Below are positions 1-8,122 of a DNA stretch of 64,000 bases, piece after piece (positions within the stretch are counted from its first letter, which is position 1; each line of letters starts with the position of its first letter). Made by a program: the position numbers and the translations under genes. The DNA comes from Acidimicrobiia bacterium (GTDB taxonomy: Bacteria; Actinomycetota; Acidimicrobiia; Acidimicrobiales; MedAcidi-G1): assembly GCA_012961035.1 (NCBI GenBank), contig DUAC01000069.1, positions 1 through 64,000 on the forward strand. Reading direction: 5' to 3'. The notes beneath the pieces were generated by a model. That model did not search any database. It was not told the origin of the DNA and worked only from the letters and a program-made list of their open reading frames with translations.

Positions 1-1
1 C

Positions 2-748
2 CCGTTCGTGGGCGGTGTCACCACCGACCTGTTCGGCTGGAGGTGGAACTTCGCCTACTACGGGATGGCCCTGATCGTGGGAGCGGTGGTGGCCCGGTCC
101 CTCGACGACCCGTGGGAGGTCCAGCAGATCCCGGTGGTGCAACGCCTCAGGGAGGCCTTTGCCGAGGTGTCCATCCCGGCCAATGCCATGGTCATCGGCC
201 TCGGCTCGCTGGCCTTCTTCGTCATGTTCGGCGTGTTCCTCACCCTCATCCCCATCCACCTCCACGAGACCTTCGGCCTCAACCCCACACAGCGCGGCAT
301 GGTCGCAGCGGTACCTGCGGTGACTTCGACGGCCACAGCGCTCGTGGTCACCTGGTTCCGGGTGCGGATGTCCGCCGGTGTGATGGTGGCCATCGGCCTC
401 GGCGTGTTCGGCGCCACGTTCCTGGCCATGGGCCTGGGGTCGCTGTGGCTCCTCGTGGCCGCGGCAGCGGTGTACGGGCTGGCCGAGGGGATCACCATCC
501 CCACCCTCCAGGACATCGTCGCGGAGCGGGCGCCCGAGCACCTCCGCGGGATCATCCTGGCCCTGTGGGTGAGCGGCCTCCGGCTGGGCCAGACAGCCGG
601 TCCGCTGGTGGTCGGGGTGGCGATCGGCTTCTGGTCGACCGGGACGGTCCTGGCGGGAGCCGGCGTGCTGGTGATGGTCGTCGCCGTCGCCGTCGGCACC
701 TCCCGGGTGCTGCCGGACGGACGGCCGTCGCTCGACGCCAGCCTGTAG
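2..748 (+). CDS. MFS transporter, C-terminal part (5' end outside window)
   Basis: Inner-membrane solute transporter of the major facilitator superfamily; substrate not predictable. The reading frame is open from the first bases of the window, so the N-terminal part is missing. The visible protein starts in a GGVTTDLFGWRWNF segment, which resembles the conserved stretch near helices 5-6 of MFS proteins. A cytoplasmic loop and about six hydrophobic helices follow, with a typical inter-helix PEHLRG segment near residue 180. It ends 9 bp before proC. Assignment to MFS is fairly safe; a specific drug or sugar role cannot be told. Confidence 0.75.
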   Translation, partial: PFVGGVTTDLFGWRWNFAYYGMALIVGAVVARSLDDPWEVQQIPVVQRLREAFAEVSIPANAMVIGLGSLAFFVMFGVFLTLIPIHLHETFGLNPTQRGMVAAVPAVTSTATALVVTWFRVRMSAGVMVAIGLGVFGATFLAMGLGSLWLLVAAAAVYGLAEGITIPTLQDIVAERAPEHLRGIILALWVSGLRLGQTAGPLVVGVAIGFWSTGTVLAGAGVLVMVVAVAVGTSRVLPDGRPSLDASL

Positions 749-757
749 GTTCGCTCC

Positions 758-1552
758 GTGGCCACGAGACTCCAGGTGATCGGCGGCGGGAAGATGGGCG
801 AGGCCCTGCTGAGGGGCCTCGTGGCCGACGGCTGGGCGGCGGCCGGGGAACTCCACGTGGTGGAACCCGATGCCGGGCGTCGCGACCTGCTGGCCGAGGC
901 GCTTCCCGGCGTCTCATGTGGAGATGCCGCCCTGGCTGGCGTCGACACCCTCGTCGCCGTCAAGCCCCACGTGGTGGCCGATGTCTGTACCGCTCTCGCC
1001 GCCATCGGCGTGCCCCGCGTCCTGTCCATCGCCGCCGGCGTCCGGACCGCCGCCATGGAGGCCATCCTGGGTGACGACGTACCGGTGGTCCGGGTGATGC
1101 CCAACACGCCGTCCCTCGTCGGCGAGGGAGCCGCCGCAGTCGCCGGAGGGAAGGCCGTCACCGACGACGACCTGGGCTGGGCGTCGGGAATCCTCTCGGC
1201 GGTGGGCGAGGTGGTCGTGGTCGACGAGGACCTGCTGGATGCCGTCACCGGCCTCTCGGGATCCGGTCCCGCCTACGTGTTCCTCCTGGCCGAGGCCCTC
1301 ATGGACGCGGGTGAGGCCGAGGGGCTGCCACGCGATGTGGCGGTGGCCCTCACCGAACAGACCCTGCTGGGCGCCGCCACGCTGCTGCGCCGGTCCGAGG
1401 AGTCCGCATCGAAGCTGCGGGAGAACGTCACCTCGGCGGGCGGCACCACGGCGGCCGGCCTGGCCGTGTTCGAGGCCGGCGACTTCCGATCGATGGTGCG
1501 CGACGTGGTCGCGGCCGCCACGGAGCGCTCACGCCAACTGGGTGCCGGCTGA
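758..1552 (+). CDS. proC: pyrroline-5-carboxylate reductase
   Basis: Cytosolic NAD(P)H-dependent reductase that makes L-proline from 1-pyrroline-5-carboxylate. The 264-residue length is normal for ProC. An N-terminal Rossmann motif GGGKMGEA lies at about residues 9-16, followed by VAVKPHVV, the family signature RVMPNTPSLVGEG, and the substrate-site stretch GLSGSGPAYVFLLAEAL. The C-terminal helical dimerisation domain carries ENVTSAGGTTAAGL. It starts at GTG. The next gene begins 2 bp after its stop, so the two are probably co-transcribed. Confidence 0.95.
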   Translation: MATRLQVIGGGKMGEALLRGLVADGWAAAGELHVVEPDAGRRDLLAEALPGVSCGDAALAGVDTLVAVKPHVVADVCTALAAIGVPRVLSIAAGVRTAAMEAILGDDVPVVRVMPNTPSLVGEGAAAVAGGKAVTDDDLGWASGILSAVGEVVVVDEDLLDAVTGLSGSGPAYVFLLAEALMDAGEAEGLPRDVAVALTEQTLLGAATLLRRSEESASKLRENVTSAGGTTAAGLAVFEAGDFRSMVRDVVAAATERSRQLGAG

Positions 1553-1554
1553 TC

Positions 1555-2439
1555 GTGGGCCGGCGCTACGACACGATCTCGTTCCTGTCCGACTACGGCA
1601 TCGACGACGAGTTCGTGGGCGTCGTCCACTCGGTGGTCCGGAGCATCGCCCCGCACGCACACGTGGTGGACATCACCCACGGGATAGCGGCCCATGACGT
1701 ACGTGCAGGGGGCCTGGCCCTGGCTCGCGCTTCCGGGTACCTCTGCCCGGGCGTCGTGCTGGCCGTGGTCGATCCCGGGGTCGGGACCGATCGCCGAGCG
1801 GTTGCCGTAGAGGTGGGTGACGGGGAGTCGGTGCTGGTCGGCCCCGACAACGGCCTGCTGGCTCCCGCTGTCGCCATGGTGGGCGGCGCGGGTCGGGCCG
1901 TTTCACTGACCGACACCGCCTGGCACCTTCAAGCCCCGGGCTCCACCTTCGATGGGCGTGACGTGTTCGCGCCGGTCTCCGCCCACCTGGCCACCGGCGT
2001 GGACCTGGCCGAGCTGGGCGATCTGATAGAGCCGGCGGGCCTTCTCCCCGGGGTGCTCCCGGTGGCGGCGGTCGAGTCCGACGGCCTGCATGCCGAGGTG
2101 CTCTGGGTGGACCGCTTCGGCAACGTGCAGTTGAACGTGGACCCCACGGAACTCGACGGCCTCGGCGCCGGTGACCGGTTCCGGGTCCGTGTCGCCGACA
2201 GGGTGCTTCCCGCCCGACGGGTCTCGGCCTACGACGACGTGCCGACCGGTGGCCTCGGCGTGCTGGTCGACTCCTTGGGCCTGGTCTCGCTCGTGGCGGC
2301 ACGGGCATCGGCGGCCGCCGACCTGGCCATCGGTGAGGGAGGGGCGGTGGTCCTTACGGCCGCCGACCCGGACGAAGGCGTGAGCACCCGTGTCACGATC
2401 GGCGGACGAACTGCCGCTGACGAATCGGAGGAGACCTGA
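1555..2439 (+). CDS. S-adenosyl-L-methionine hydrolase (DUF62 / SAM hydroxide adenosyltransferase family)
   Basis: Probably hydrolyses S-adenosylmethionine to adenosine and methionine, the activity known for the bacterial and archaeal DUF62 family that is related to fluorinase and chlorinase. Family motifs are clear: FLSDYG near residues 10-15, DITHGI at 39-44, VVDPGVGTDRR at 71-81, GPDNGLL at 96-102 and GRDVFAPVSAH at 134-144. The Asp-Arg-His triad used to activate water is therefore present (Asp73, Arg80 or Arg81, His144). This favours hydrolase over halogenase. The 294-residue protein starts at GTG 3 bp after the proC stop codon and overlaps the next small gene by one base. Physiological role in SAM turnover is inferred. 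Confidence 0.85.
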   Translation: MGRRYDTISFLSDYGIDDEFVGVVHSVVRSIAPHAHVVDITHGIAAHDVRAGGLALARASGYLCPGVVLAVVDPGVGTDRRAVAVEVGDGESVLVGPDNGLLAPAVAMVGGAGRAVSLTDTAWHLQAPGSTFDGRDVFAPVSAHLATGVDLAELGDLIEPAGLLPGVLPVAAVESDGLHAEVLWVDRFGNVQLNVDPTELDGLGAGDRFRVRVADRVLPARRVSAYDDVPTGGLGVLVDSLGLVSLVAARASAAADLAIGEGGAVVLTAADPDEGVSTRVTIGGRTAADESEET

Positions 2440-2528
2440 TGCGCCTCGGAACGACCATCGTCACGGCGATCCTGCTGGCGGCCATCCTGGGCGCGGCCGT
2501 GATCCAGTTCGTCCTGATCGTGGACTGA
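2439..2528 (+). CDS. 29-residue single-helix membrane microprotein, unknown function
   Basis: A very small open reading frame (MRLGTTIVTAILLAAILGAA, then VIQFVLIVD) whose ATG overlaps the TGA of the SAM hydrolase gene as ATGA, the pattern of translational coupling. A GGAGGAG Shine-Dalgarno-like stretch lies just upstream. The product is one hydrophobic helix with a short Asp end. No family is recognised. Its stop lies 12 bp before the end of the convergent gene. Coupling and composition support it being real, but it could be a chance ORF. Confidence 0.5.
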   Translation: MRLGTTIVTAILLAAILGAAVIQFVLIVD

Positions 2529-2540
2529 CCGGGTCGGCCT

Positions 2541-3227
2541 TCAGCCGTCGGATCGGCTCCCGGTGGCGACCAGGGCACCGGCGAAGATCAGCGAGATCCC
2601 GACCAGTAGGGAGACCGCGAACCCGGTCATCTCGTCGAGTACCGAGTTGACCAGCCCACCCCAGCTGAGCACCAGTGCGCCGACCACGATCAGGCCGTTG
2701 CCCAGCGCACCACGCCGTGCGGCCCCCGTGCCGATCCGTAGCAGCCTGACCATCGACCAGGTCGAGCCGAGGATCACGACGAGTGCCCCGATCGACGAGG
2801 CCACCGCCGCCGCCACCCGGGGTCCCGGACCGAACACGTCGCTGCCACGCGGCAGGACGTCGCTGACGAACGCGCCCTGGATCGGCGAGGCGAAGACCAT
2901 GCCGGCGGCGAATGCGCCGAGTAGCACGGTGGCGACGGTGATCCGGTCCGCCGTTCGGCGGTTGAACAGGAGGTACACGGTCCCCAGGGCCAGGATCGGC
3001 ACGTTCAGCACGGCCCCGAACGCGTAGAAGGATCGGAAGGGAGCAGCGGACCAGCCGTTCGAGGCGCCCCACCAGAGGGATGCGGCACCTGCGGCGAACA
3101 GGCCGAGGGATGCCGACCATGCGAGGTCCTGGGGGCGGCGTCGGTCCAGCCAGCGTTCCAGGACCGTGGCGGCGAAGGCCAGCGAGACTAGGGCGGCCGC
3201 CGCGGCCACTGCGATCTGGTGCGTCAC
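2541..3227 (-). CDS. seven-helix membrane protein of unknown function, divergent from rex
   Basis: A 228-residue integral membrane protein with about seven hydrophobic helices and a short Arg-rich loop (ERWLDRRRPQ) after helix 1. I do not recognise the family. The frame stays open for 117 more codons upstream, but that extension is His/Arg-rich, overlaps rex, and looks like a shadow. I therefore chose the GTG beginning VTHQIAVAAAAAL, where the first helix starts. The gene is divergent from rex, and the 124 bp between the two starts contain a Rex-operator-like site, so it may share redox control. Function cannot be assigned. Confidence 0.65.
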   Translation of the reverse strand: MTHQIAVAAAAALVSLAFAATVLERWLDRRRPQDLAWSASLGLFAAGAASLWWGASNGWSAAPFRSFYAFGAVLNVPILALGTVYLLFNRRTADRITVATVLLGAFAAGMVFASPIQGAFVSDVLPRGSDVFGPGPRVAAAVASSIGALVVILGSTWSMVRLLRIGTGAARRGALGNGLIVVGALVLSWGGLVNSVLDEMTGFAVSLLVGISLIFAGALVATGSRSDG

Positions 3228-3315
3228 GGCAGGAACGGTATTGGTCGATCGGCGACCACCGGCGGGGAAGCGGCGGGTGCCCGGGGGTGTCCGCCGATGC
3301 GGACCCGGAAATGCC

Positions 3316-3333
3316 ATGTGAAATGGTGCACAA
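3316..3333. promoter_or_regulatory. putative Rex operator (autoregulatory site)
   Basis: The 18-bp sequence ATGTGAAATGGTGCACAA matches the Rex operator TTGTGAA-N4-TTCACAA at 12 of 14 positions with the correct 4-bp spacer. It lies 18 bp upstream of the rex start. Autoregulation of rex by such a site is established in Streptomyces. It also sits between rex and the divergent membrane-protein gene. Confidence 0.7.
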
Positions 3334-3350
3334 GCGCCTAGTTTGGGGGC

Positions 3351-4031
3351 ATGGCTGATGCCGCAGGTCCGAGGAACGATGAGGCGATTCCGGACGCCAC
3401 CGTCGCACGCCTGCCCATCTACCTGCGTGGCCTCGTCGAGTTGTCGGATGACGGTGTCGGCACGGTGTCTTCGGTGGTCCTCGCCTCCCTGGCCGGTGTG
3501 AACGCCGCCAACGTGAGGAAGGACATGTCCTACCTGCACGCTGATGGCACCCGCGGCGTGGGATACGACGTCGACCATCTCATCGGCGAGATCAGCCTGG
3601 TCCTGGGCGGCGGCGTCCCCAGCCCGGTGGTGATCGTCGGAGTCGGCAACCTGGGCCGGGCACTCAGCCGCTACGACGGGTTCGTGGCCGGGGGCTTCCC
3701 GGTGGCTGGCCTGGTCGACGCCGACCCGGCGGTCGTGGGAAGGAGGGTCGCTGGAAACGTCGTCCGGTCCGTGGAGGACCTGGGGGCCCTCGTCGCCGAG
3801 ACCGGCTGCACGGTCGGAATCGTGGCCACCCCGGCTTCCGCTGCCCAGGCGGCGGTCGACAGCCTGGTGGCATCAGGGGTCACCTCGATCCTGAACTTCG
3901 CGCCGACCGTGGTGACCGTCCCCGAGCGGGTCGACCTCCGCCAGGTGGACCTGGCGACCGAACTCCAGATCCTCGGGTACCACCAGCACCACCGGGCCGT
4001 CGAAGCACGGTCCGGCCGGGCGACCGGCTAG
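3351..4031 (+). CDS. rex: redox-sensing transcriptional repressor Rex
   Basis: Dimeric DNA-binding repressor that senses NADH/NAD+ and controls respiratory genes. The N-terminal winged helix (about residues 15-80) holds IPDATVARLPIYLRGL and the HTH-wing stretch GTRGVGYDV. The Rossmann domain follows with VIVGVGNLGRALSRYDGF (about 94-111) and GFPVAGLVDADP, where NADH binds. The length of 226 residues is typical. It is followed by hemA, hemC and hemD as in the Streptomyces rex-hemACD operon. An operator-like palindrome at 3316-3333 implies autoregulation. Identification is secure. Confidence 0.95.
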   Translation: MADAAGPRNDEAIPDATVARLPIYLRGLVELSDDGVGTVSSVVLASLAGVNAANVRKDMSYLHADGTRGVGYDVDHLIGEISLVLGGGVPSPVVIVGVGNLGRALSRYDGFVAGGFPVAGLVDADPAVVGRRVAGNVVRSVEDLGALVAETGCTVGIVATPASAAQAAVDSLVASGVTSILNFAPTVVTVPERVDLRQVDLATELQILGYHQHHRAVEARSGRATG

Positions 4032-4117
4032 GCGTTGGTCGTGGAGCTGGATATCCCGACGTACCGGGACCAAGGGTTGGAAAGAACCGCCCGCATCGGG
4101 AATGCTGGAGGTCCGGA

Positions 4118-4137
4118 GAGGGGTTTCACCACCCCTC
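4118..4137 (+). other. hairpin in the rex-hemA intergenic region
   Basis: A perfect 7-bp stem, GAGGGGT / ACCCCTC with a 6-base loop, lies between rex and hemA. No U-run follows, so it could be a weak rex terminator or part of the hemA leader. The hemA Shine-Dalgarno AAGGAG at 4190-4195 lies about 50 bp further on. Confidence 0.4.
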
Positions 4138-4204
4138 CCATCCGCCCCGAGACCGACTACCCGTACCCTTGGCCGGGTAGCCGGAGAACAAGGAGTATCG
4201 GCGC

Positions 4205-5464
4205 TTGTCGGTCGTAGTCGTAGGCCTGAACCACCGCACGGTGCCGCTCGACCTGCTCGAGCGCATGACGGTGCCAGAGTCGCGCCTACCCAAGGCGTTG
4301 GCGGACCTCACCTCGCGCGAACACATCACCGAGGCCGTGGTCCTGTCGACCTGCAACCGGATCGAGGTGTACGTATTCGCCGAGAAGTTCCACGGCGCAT
4401 ACCAGGACATCCGCAACTTCTTCGCCGAGGTGTCGCATGTGGCGCCCGAGGAGTTCGCCGACCACCTCACCAGCCTCTACGACGGTGATGCGGCCCGACA
4501 CCTCTTCTCGGTGGCCTCAGGCCTGGACTCGGCCGTGCTGGGCGAGCACGAGATCCTCGGCCAGGTCCGCAAGTCATGGGAGACGGCCTCCACCGAGGGT
4601 GCCGTCGGCCCCGTCCTGAACCCGCTGTTCCGCCACGCCCTCGAGGTCGGCAAGCGGGTCCGCACCGATACGGCCATCTCCCGCAACATCACCTCGGTCT
4701 CACAGGCAGCCGTGGCCATGGCCACCGAGCGCCTTGGTGGCCTGGAGGGTCGACAGGTCCTGATCGTCGGTGCCGGCGAGATGGGCGAGGGACTGGCCCG
4801 CGCCCTCCACGGCGGCGGCGTGGCCGGTATCCGCGTGGCCAACCGCACCTGGGACCGCGCCGTCGAGGTGGCTGGACGCCTGGGTGGCGAACCGGTACGC
4901 CTGGACGACCTGCCCCGCCACCTGGCCGAGGTTGACGTGCTGCTCACCTCGACCGGCGCCTCGGCCGCGATCCTCGAGCACAGCGACCTGGCCTCGGTGG
5001 TCGGCGAACGCCACGGCCGTGAACTCCTCGTGGTCGACATCGCCGTACCCAGGGACGTCGACCCGGCCGCCGGCGAGATCGAAGGCCTGACCCTCCTGGA
5101 CATGGACGACCTCCGGGAGTTCGCAGATGTGGGCATCCGGGAACGCCAGCGCGAGGTGACCGCGGTGCAGGCCATCGTGGACGCTGAGTTGGCTCGCTAC
5201 GTCGACGTGTCGACCGCCCGGTTGGTGGCCCCGCTGGTGGCCAGCCTGAGGGCGCGTGGCGACCTCGTCCGCTCCGGCGAGCTGCAGCGGTTCTCCGCCC
5301 GGCTGGGCAACCTCGACGACCGCCAGCGCGATGCCGTCGAGGCCCTGGCTGCGGGAATCGTGGGCAAGCTCCTGCACGAGCCGACGGTACGAATGAAGGA
5401 TGCCGCCGGCACCGCACGGGGCGAGCGCCTGTCCGAGGCCCTGCGCGACCTCTTCGACCTCTAG
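4205..5464 (+). CDS. hemA: glutamyl-tRNA reductase
   Basis: First committed enzyme of C5-pathway tetrapyrrole synthesis: it reduces glutamyl-tRNA(Glu) to glutamate-1-semialdehyde with NADPH. The N-terminal catalytic domain has GLNHRTVPLDLLERM and the nucleophile Cys50 in LSTCNRIEVYV, then GLDSAVLGEHEILGQV near residue 103. The NADPH domain contains VGAGEMGEGLARAL (about 184-197), and a helical dimerisation domain ends the 419-residue protein. It starts at TTG, supported by AAGGAG nine bases upstream. hemC follows 15 bp after its stop. Rex control is likely by analogy with Streptomyces, although no operator is seen directly before hemA. Confidence 0.96.
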   Translation: MSVVVVGLNHRTVPLDLLERMTVPESRLPKALADLTSREHITEAVVLSTCNRIEVYVFAEKFHGAYQDIRNFFAEVSHVAPEEFADHLTSLYDGDAARHLFSVASGLDSAVLGEHEILGQVRKSWETASTEGAVGPVLNPLFRHALEVGKRVRTDTAISRNITSVSQAAVAMATERLGGLEGRQVLIVGAGEMGEGLARALHGGGVAGIRVANRTWDRAVEVAGRLGGEPVRLDDLPRHLAEVDVLLTSTGASAAILEHSDLASVVGERHGRELLVVDIAVPRDVDPAAGEIEGLTLLDMDDLREFADVGIRERQREVTAVQAIVDAELARYVDVSTARLVAPLVASLRARGDLVRSGELQRFSARLGNLDDRQRDAVEALAAGIVGKLLHEPTVRMKDAAGTARGERLSEALRDLFDL

Positions 5465-5479
5465 GTCGGGGCGACGGCC

Positions 5480-6373
5480 GTGCGGATCCGGGCCGCCACC
5501 CGCGGCAGTGCCCTGGCCCGATGGCAGACCGACCGCCTGATCGGGCTCCTCAACGCCGTCCGCCCCGATGTGGACGTCGAGGTGGTCGTGGTCCAGACCA
5601 CCGGTGACCTGGATCGCACCACGCCGCTGGAGCAGATGGGTGGCCGCGGTGTGTTCGTGAAGGAGGTCCAGGCAGCGGTGCTGGATGGTCGCGCCGACAT
5701 CGCCGTCCACTCCGCCAAGGACCTCCCGGCCCTCACGCCCGAGGGACTGGTCCTGGCCTGCGTACCCGAGCGGGCCGATGCCCGTGACGTCCTGGTCGGG
5801 TGCCGCTGGGCCGACCTGCCCGAGGGTGCGACCGTGGCCACCGGTTCGATCCGTCGCCGGGCACACCTCGCCCACCTCCGGCCGGACGTCGTGTTCGCCG
5901 GGTTGAGGGGCAACATCGGTACCCGTCTGGAGAAGGCGGCCGGGTTCGACGCCATCGTCATGGCCGCCGCCGCCCTGGATCGGCTGGGGATCAGACCCGA
6001 CGTGGCGGACCGCCTCGACCCGTCCGTCCTGCTACCCCAGGTGGGCCAGGGGGCCATGGCCGTGGAGTGCCGTACCGACGACGAAGGGGTCCGCGAAGTG
6101 CTGGCGGCCGTCGAGGATGCCGTGGCGCGCCGCACCGTCGACGCCGAGCGGGCGTTCCTGGCCGAGCTGGGTGCGGGTTGTGACCTCCCGATTGCGGCAT
6201 ACGCGGTCCTGGACGGCGACGAGGTGTGCCTGACCGGTGCGATCTCGTCACCCGACGGCGCCGTGCTCCTGCGCGAGGCGAGGCGATCGGTCGACGGCCC
6301 CACCCTCGGCCGGACGCTGGCCCGGCACCTCCTCGACGAGCGGGGCGGTGCGGCGCTCCTGGAGTCGCAGTGA
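5480..6373 (+). CDS. hemC: porphobilinogen deaminase (hydroxymethylbilane synthase)
   Basis: Polymerises four porphobilinogen units to hydroxymethylbilane. The 297-residue protein has the N-terminal RAATRGSALARWQT, the catalytic-site stretch DIAVHSAKDLPA, the Arg-rich GSIRRRAHLAHLRPD, LPQVGQGAMAVECR, and the dipyrromethane cofactor cysteine (Cys234 in LGAGCDLPIAAYA). It starts at GTG, and its stop codon overlaps the hemD start as GTGA, indicating coupled translation. Confidence 0.96.
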   Translation: MRIRAATRGSALARWQTDRLIGLLNAVRPDVDVEVVVVQTTGDLDRTTPLEQMGGRGVFVKEVQAAVLDGRADIAVHSAKDLPALTPEGLVLACVPERADARDVLVGCRWADLPEGATVATGSIRRRAHLAHLRPDVVFAGLRGNIGTRLEKAAGFDAIVMAAAALDRLGIRPDVADRLDPSVLLPQVGQGAMAVECRTDDEGVREVLAAVEDAVARRTVDAERAFLAELGAGCDLPIAAYAVLDGDEVCLTGAISSPDGAVLLREARRSVDGPTLGRTLARHLLDERGGAALLESQ

Positions 6374-7113
6374 ACCCGCTGGCCGGTCGCACCGTTGTCG
6401 TCACCAGGGCCACCGACCAGGCCGGCAGCCTCGCCGGTGCCCTCACCGACCTGGGCGCCGAGGTCATCGAGCTGCCGGTGGTCGCAATCGTTGAGCCGGC
6501 CGATGGTGGTGCCGCCCTGTCCGCCGCCCTGTCCTCTGCTGACCGGTACGACTGGATCGTCGTGACGTCACCCAACGGTGCCCGGCGGGTCGCCGACCTG
6601 CTGGACGGTTCGACAACGGCCCGCCTCGCCGCCGTGGGGCCCAGGACGGCCGGCCCGCTGCTGGCCTCGGGTCTGGCGGTGGACCTGGTCCCCGGCCGTG
6701 CCGTGGCCGAGGGCCTGCTGGAGGAGTTTCCGGCCCCGCCGGAGTCCGGCGGCCGGATCCTCCTGGCGCGTGCCGAGGTGGCCCGCGACGTGCTGCCCGA
6801 CGGCCTTGCCGCCAGGGGTTGGGCGGTCGACGTCGTCGTGGCCTACCGCAACGTGGCACCCGACGTGGACCCGGCGGTGCTGGACCGTGCCCGGGTGGCC
6901 GATCTGGTCACCTTCACCGCGGAGTCCACGGTCCGTCGCTACCACGACGTGGCCGGGGCCACGCTGCCCGTGGCCGCCGCCTGCATCGGGCCGATCAGCG
7001 CAGCGGCGGCCAGGGAACTGGGATTCGCCACCATCGAAGCCGACCCACACTCGGTCGTCGGCCTCCTGGATGCGGTGGTGGCCTGGGCAGCGGCCTCGCC
7101 GCCCACGACCTGA
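6370..7113 (+). CDS. hemD: uroporphyrinogen-III synthase
   Basis: Closes and inverts ring D of hydroxymethylbilane to give uroporphyrinogen III. The family is weakly conserved, but LAGRTVVVTRATDQAGSLA at the N-terminus, WIVVTSPNGARRV in the first domain and VTFTAESTVRRY in the second are typical. The start is the GTG overlapping the hemC stop, giving 247 residues. Longer in-frame extensions into hemC are rejected because they lie outside the HemD domain. Position between hemC and hemB adds strong support. Confidence 0.9.
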   Translation: MNPLAGRTVVVTRATDQAGSLAGALTDLGAEVIELPVVAIVEPADGGAALSAALSSADRYDWIVVTSPNGARRVADLLDGSTTARLAAVGPRTAGPLLASGLAVDLVPGRAVAEGLLEEFPAPPESGGRILLARAEVARDVLPDGLAARGWAVDVVVAYRNVAPDVDPAVLDRARVADLVTFTAESTVRRYHDVAGATLPVAAACIGPISAAAARELGFATIEADPHSVVGLLDAVVAWAAASPPTT

Positions 7114-7131
7114 CCTCCGTAGGCTCGCCGG

Positions 7132-8115
7132 GTGAGCTTTCCCGTCTCGCGACCCCGTCGCCTGCGCCGCACCGCCGCCCTGCGCCGCCTGGTGGCTGAG
7201 ACCCACCTTTCGGTCGACGACCTGGTCGCACCCCTCTTCGTACGCGAGGGCATCCACGAACCGCAGCCCGTGGCCTCCCTCCCGGGCGTCGTGCAGCACA
7301 CCCGGGCCAGCCTCCGAGCCGAGGTGACAGCGCTGAGGGACCTCGGCGTCCCGGCCGTCATCCTCTTCGGGATCCCCGAGGTGAAGGACGCCACCGGCTC
7401 CGAGGCCTGGAACCCGGACGGCGTCGTCCAGGTGGCCCTGCGGGACCTACGCGACGAGGTGGGCGACGAGATGGTCCTCATGGCCGACCTCTGCGTCGAC
7501 GAGTACACCGACCACGGGCATTGCGGCGTGCTGGACGGCCATGGCTCGGTGGACAACGACGCCACCCTCGAGCTCTACGCCAGGGCCGCCGTGGCCCAGG
7601 CCGGAGCCGGGGCGGACGTGACCGCTCCCTCCGGGATGATGGACGGCCAGGTGGCGGCCATCCGGGGCGCCCTGGACGATTCGGGGCACCTGGACACGGT
7701 GATCCTGGCGTACTCCGCCAAGTACGCCTCGGCCCTCTACGGCCCGTTCCGGGACGCCGTCGACGTCCAGATCGTGGGCGGTGGCGATCGCCGGGGATAC
7801 CAGCAGGACCCACCCAACGCCCGTGAGGCGATCGTCGAGATCATGGCTGACATCGACCAGGGCGCCGACATGGTGATGGTGAAGCCGGCGCTGTCCTACC
7901 TGGACGTCATCGCCGAGGCCCGGGCGGTCGTGGACGTGCCGTTGGCGGCGTACCACGTGAGTGGCGAGTACGCCATGGTGCAGGCTGCAGCGGCAAACGG
8001 CTGGCTGGACGGTGACGCCGTCGGCATGGAGCACCTGCTCTCGATCCGACGTGCCGGTGCCGACTTCATCCTGACGTACCTGGCCCGACGGGCCGCCGAG
8101 ATCCTGCAGGGTTGA
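7132..8115 (+). CDS. hemB: delta-aminolevulinic acid dehydratase (porphobilinogen synthase)
   Basis: Condenses two 5-aminolevulinates to porphobilinogen. The active-site lysines are Lys197 (AYSAKYASALYGPFRDA) and Lys251 (MVMVKPALSYLDV). The metal-site segment reads DLCVDEYTDHGHCG: Cys121 and Cys131 match two of the three zinc cysteines of E. coli HemB, while the middle cysteine is Asp123. The site is therefore intermediate between the zinc and the metal-independent type, and I recall similar sequences in other Actinobacteria. The 327-residue protein starts at GTG; hemL begins 7 bp after its stop. Confidence 0.96.
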   Translation: MSFPVSRPRRLRRTAALRRLVAETHLSVDDLVAPLFVREGIHEPQPVASLPGVVQHTRASLRAEVTALRDLGVPAVILFGIPEVKDATGSEAWNPDGVVQVALRDLRDEVGDEMVLMADLCVDEYTDHGHCGVLDGHGSVDNDATLELYARAAVAQAGAGADVTAPSGMMDGQVAAIRGALDDSGHLDTVILAYSAKYASALYGPFRDAVDVQIVGGGDRRGYQQDPPNAREAIVEIMADIDQGADMVMVKPALSYLDVIAEARAVVDVPLAAYHVSGEYAMVQAAAANGWLDGDAVGMEHLLSIRRAGADFILTYLARRAAEILQG

Positions 8116-8122
8116 GCATCCC

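Noticed and set aside
3228-3578. 117-residue N-terminal extension of the 7-helix membrane protein, overlapping rex
   Set aside because: The extension is His/Arg-rich and unlike the rest, and it would cross the rex start and operator. The GTG at 3227 fits the first helix.
4700-5875. A 391-codon minus-strand open frame across hemA and hemC
   Set aside because: Both heme genes are certain, and the antisense product has no recognisable domain.
7480-7540. Hybrid metal site of HemB as a novel enzyme type
   Set aside because: The Cys-Asp-Cys pattern is unusual against E. coli, but I recall the same pattern in other actinobacterial HemB, so it is noted in the gene entry only.
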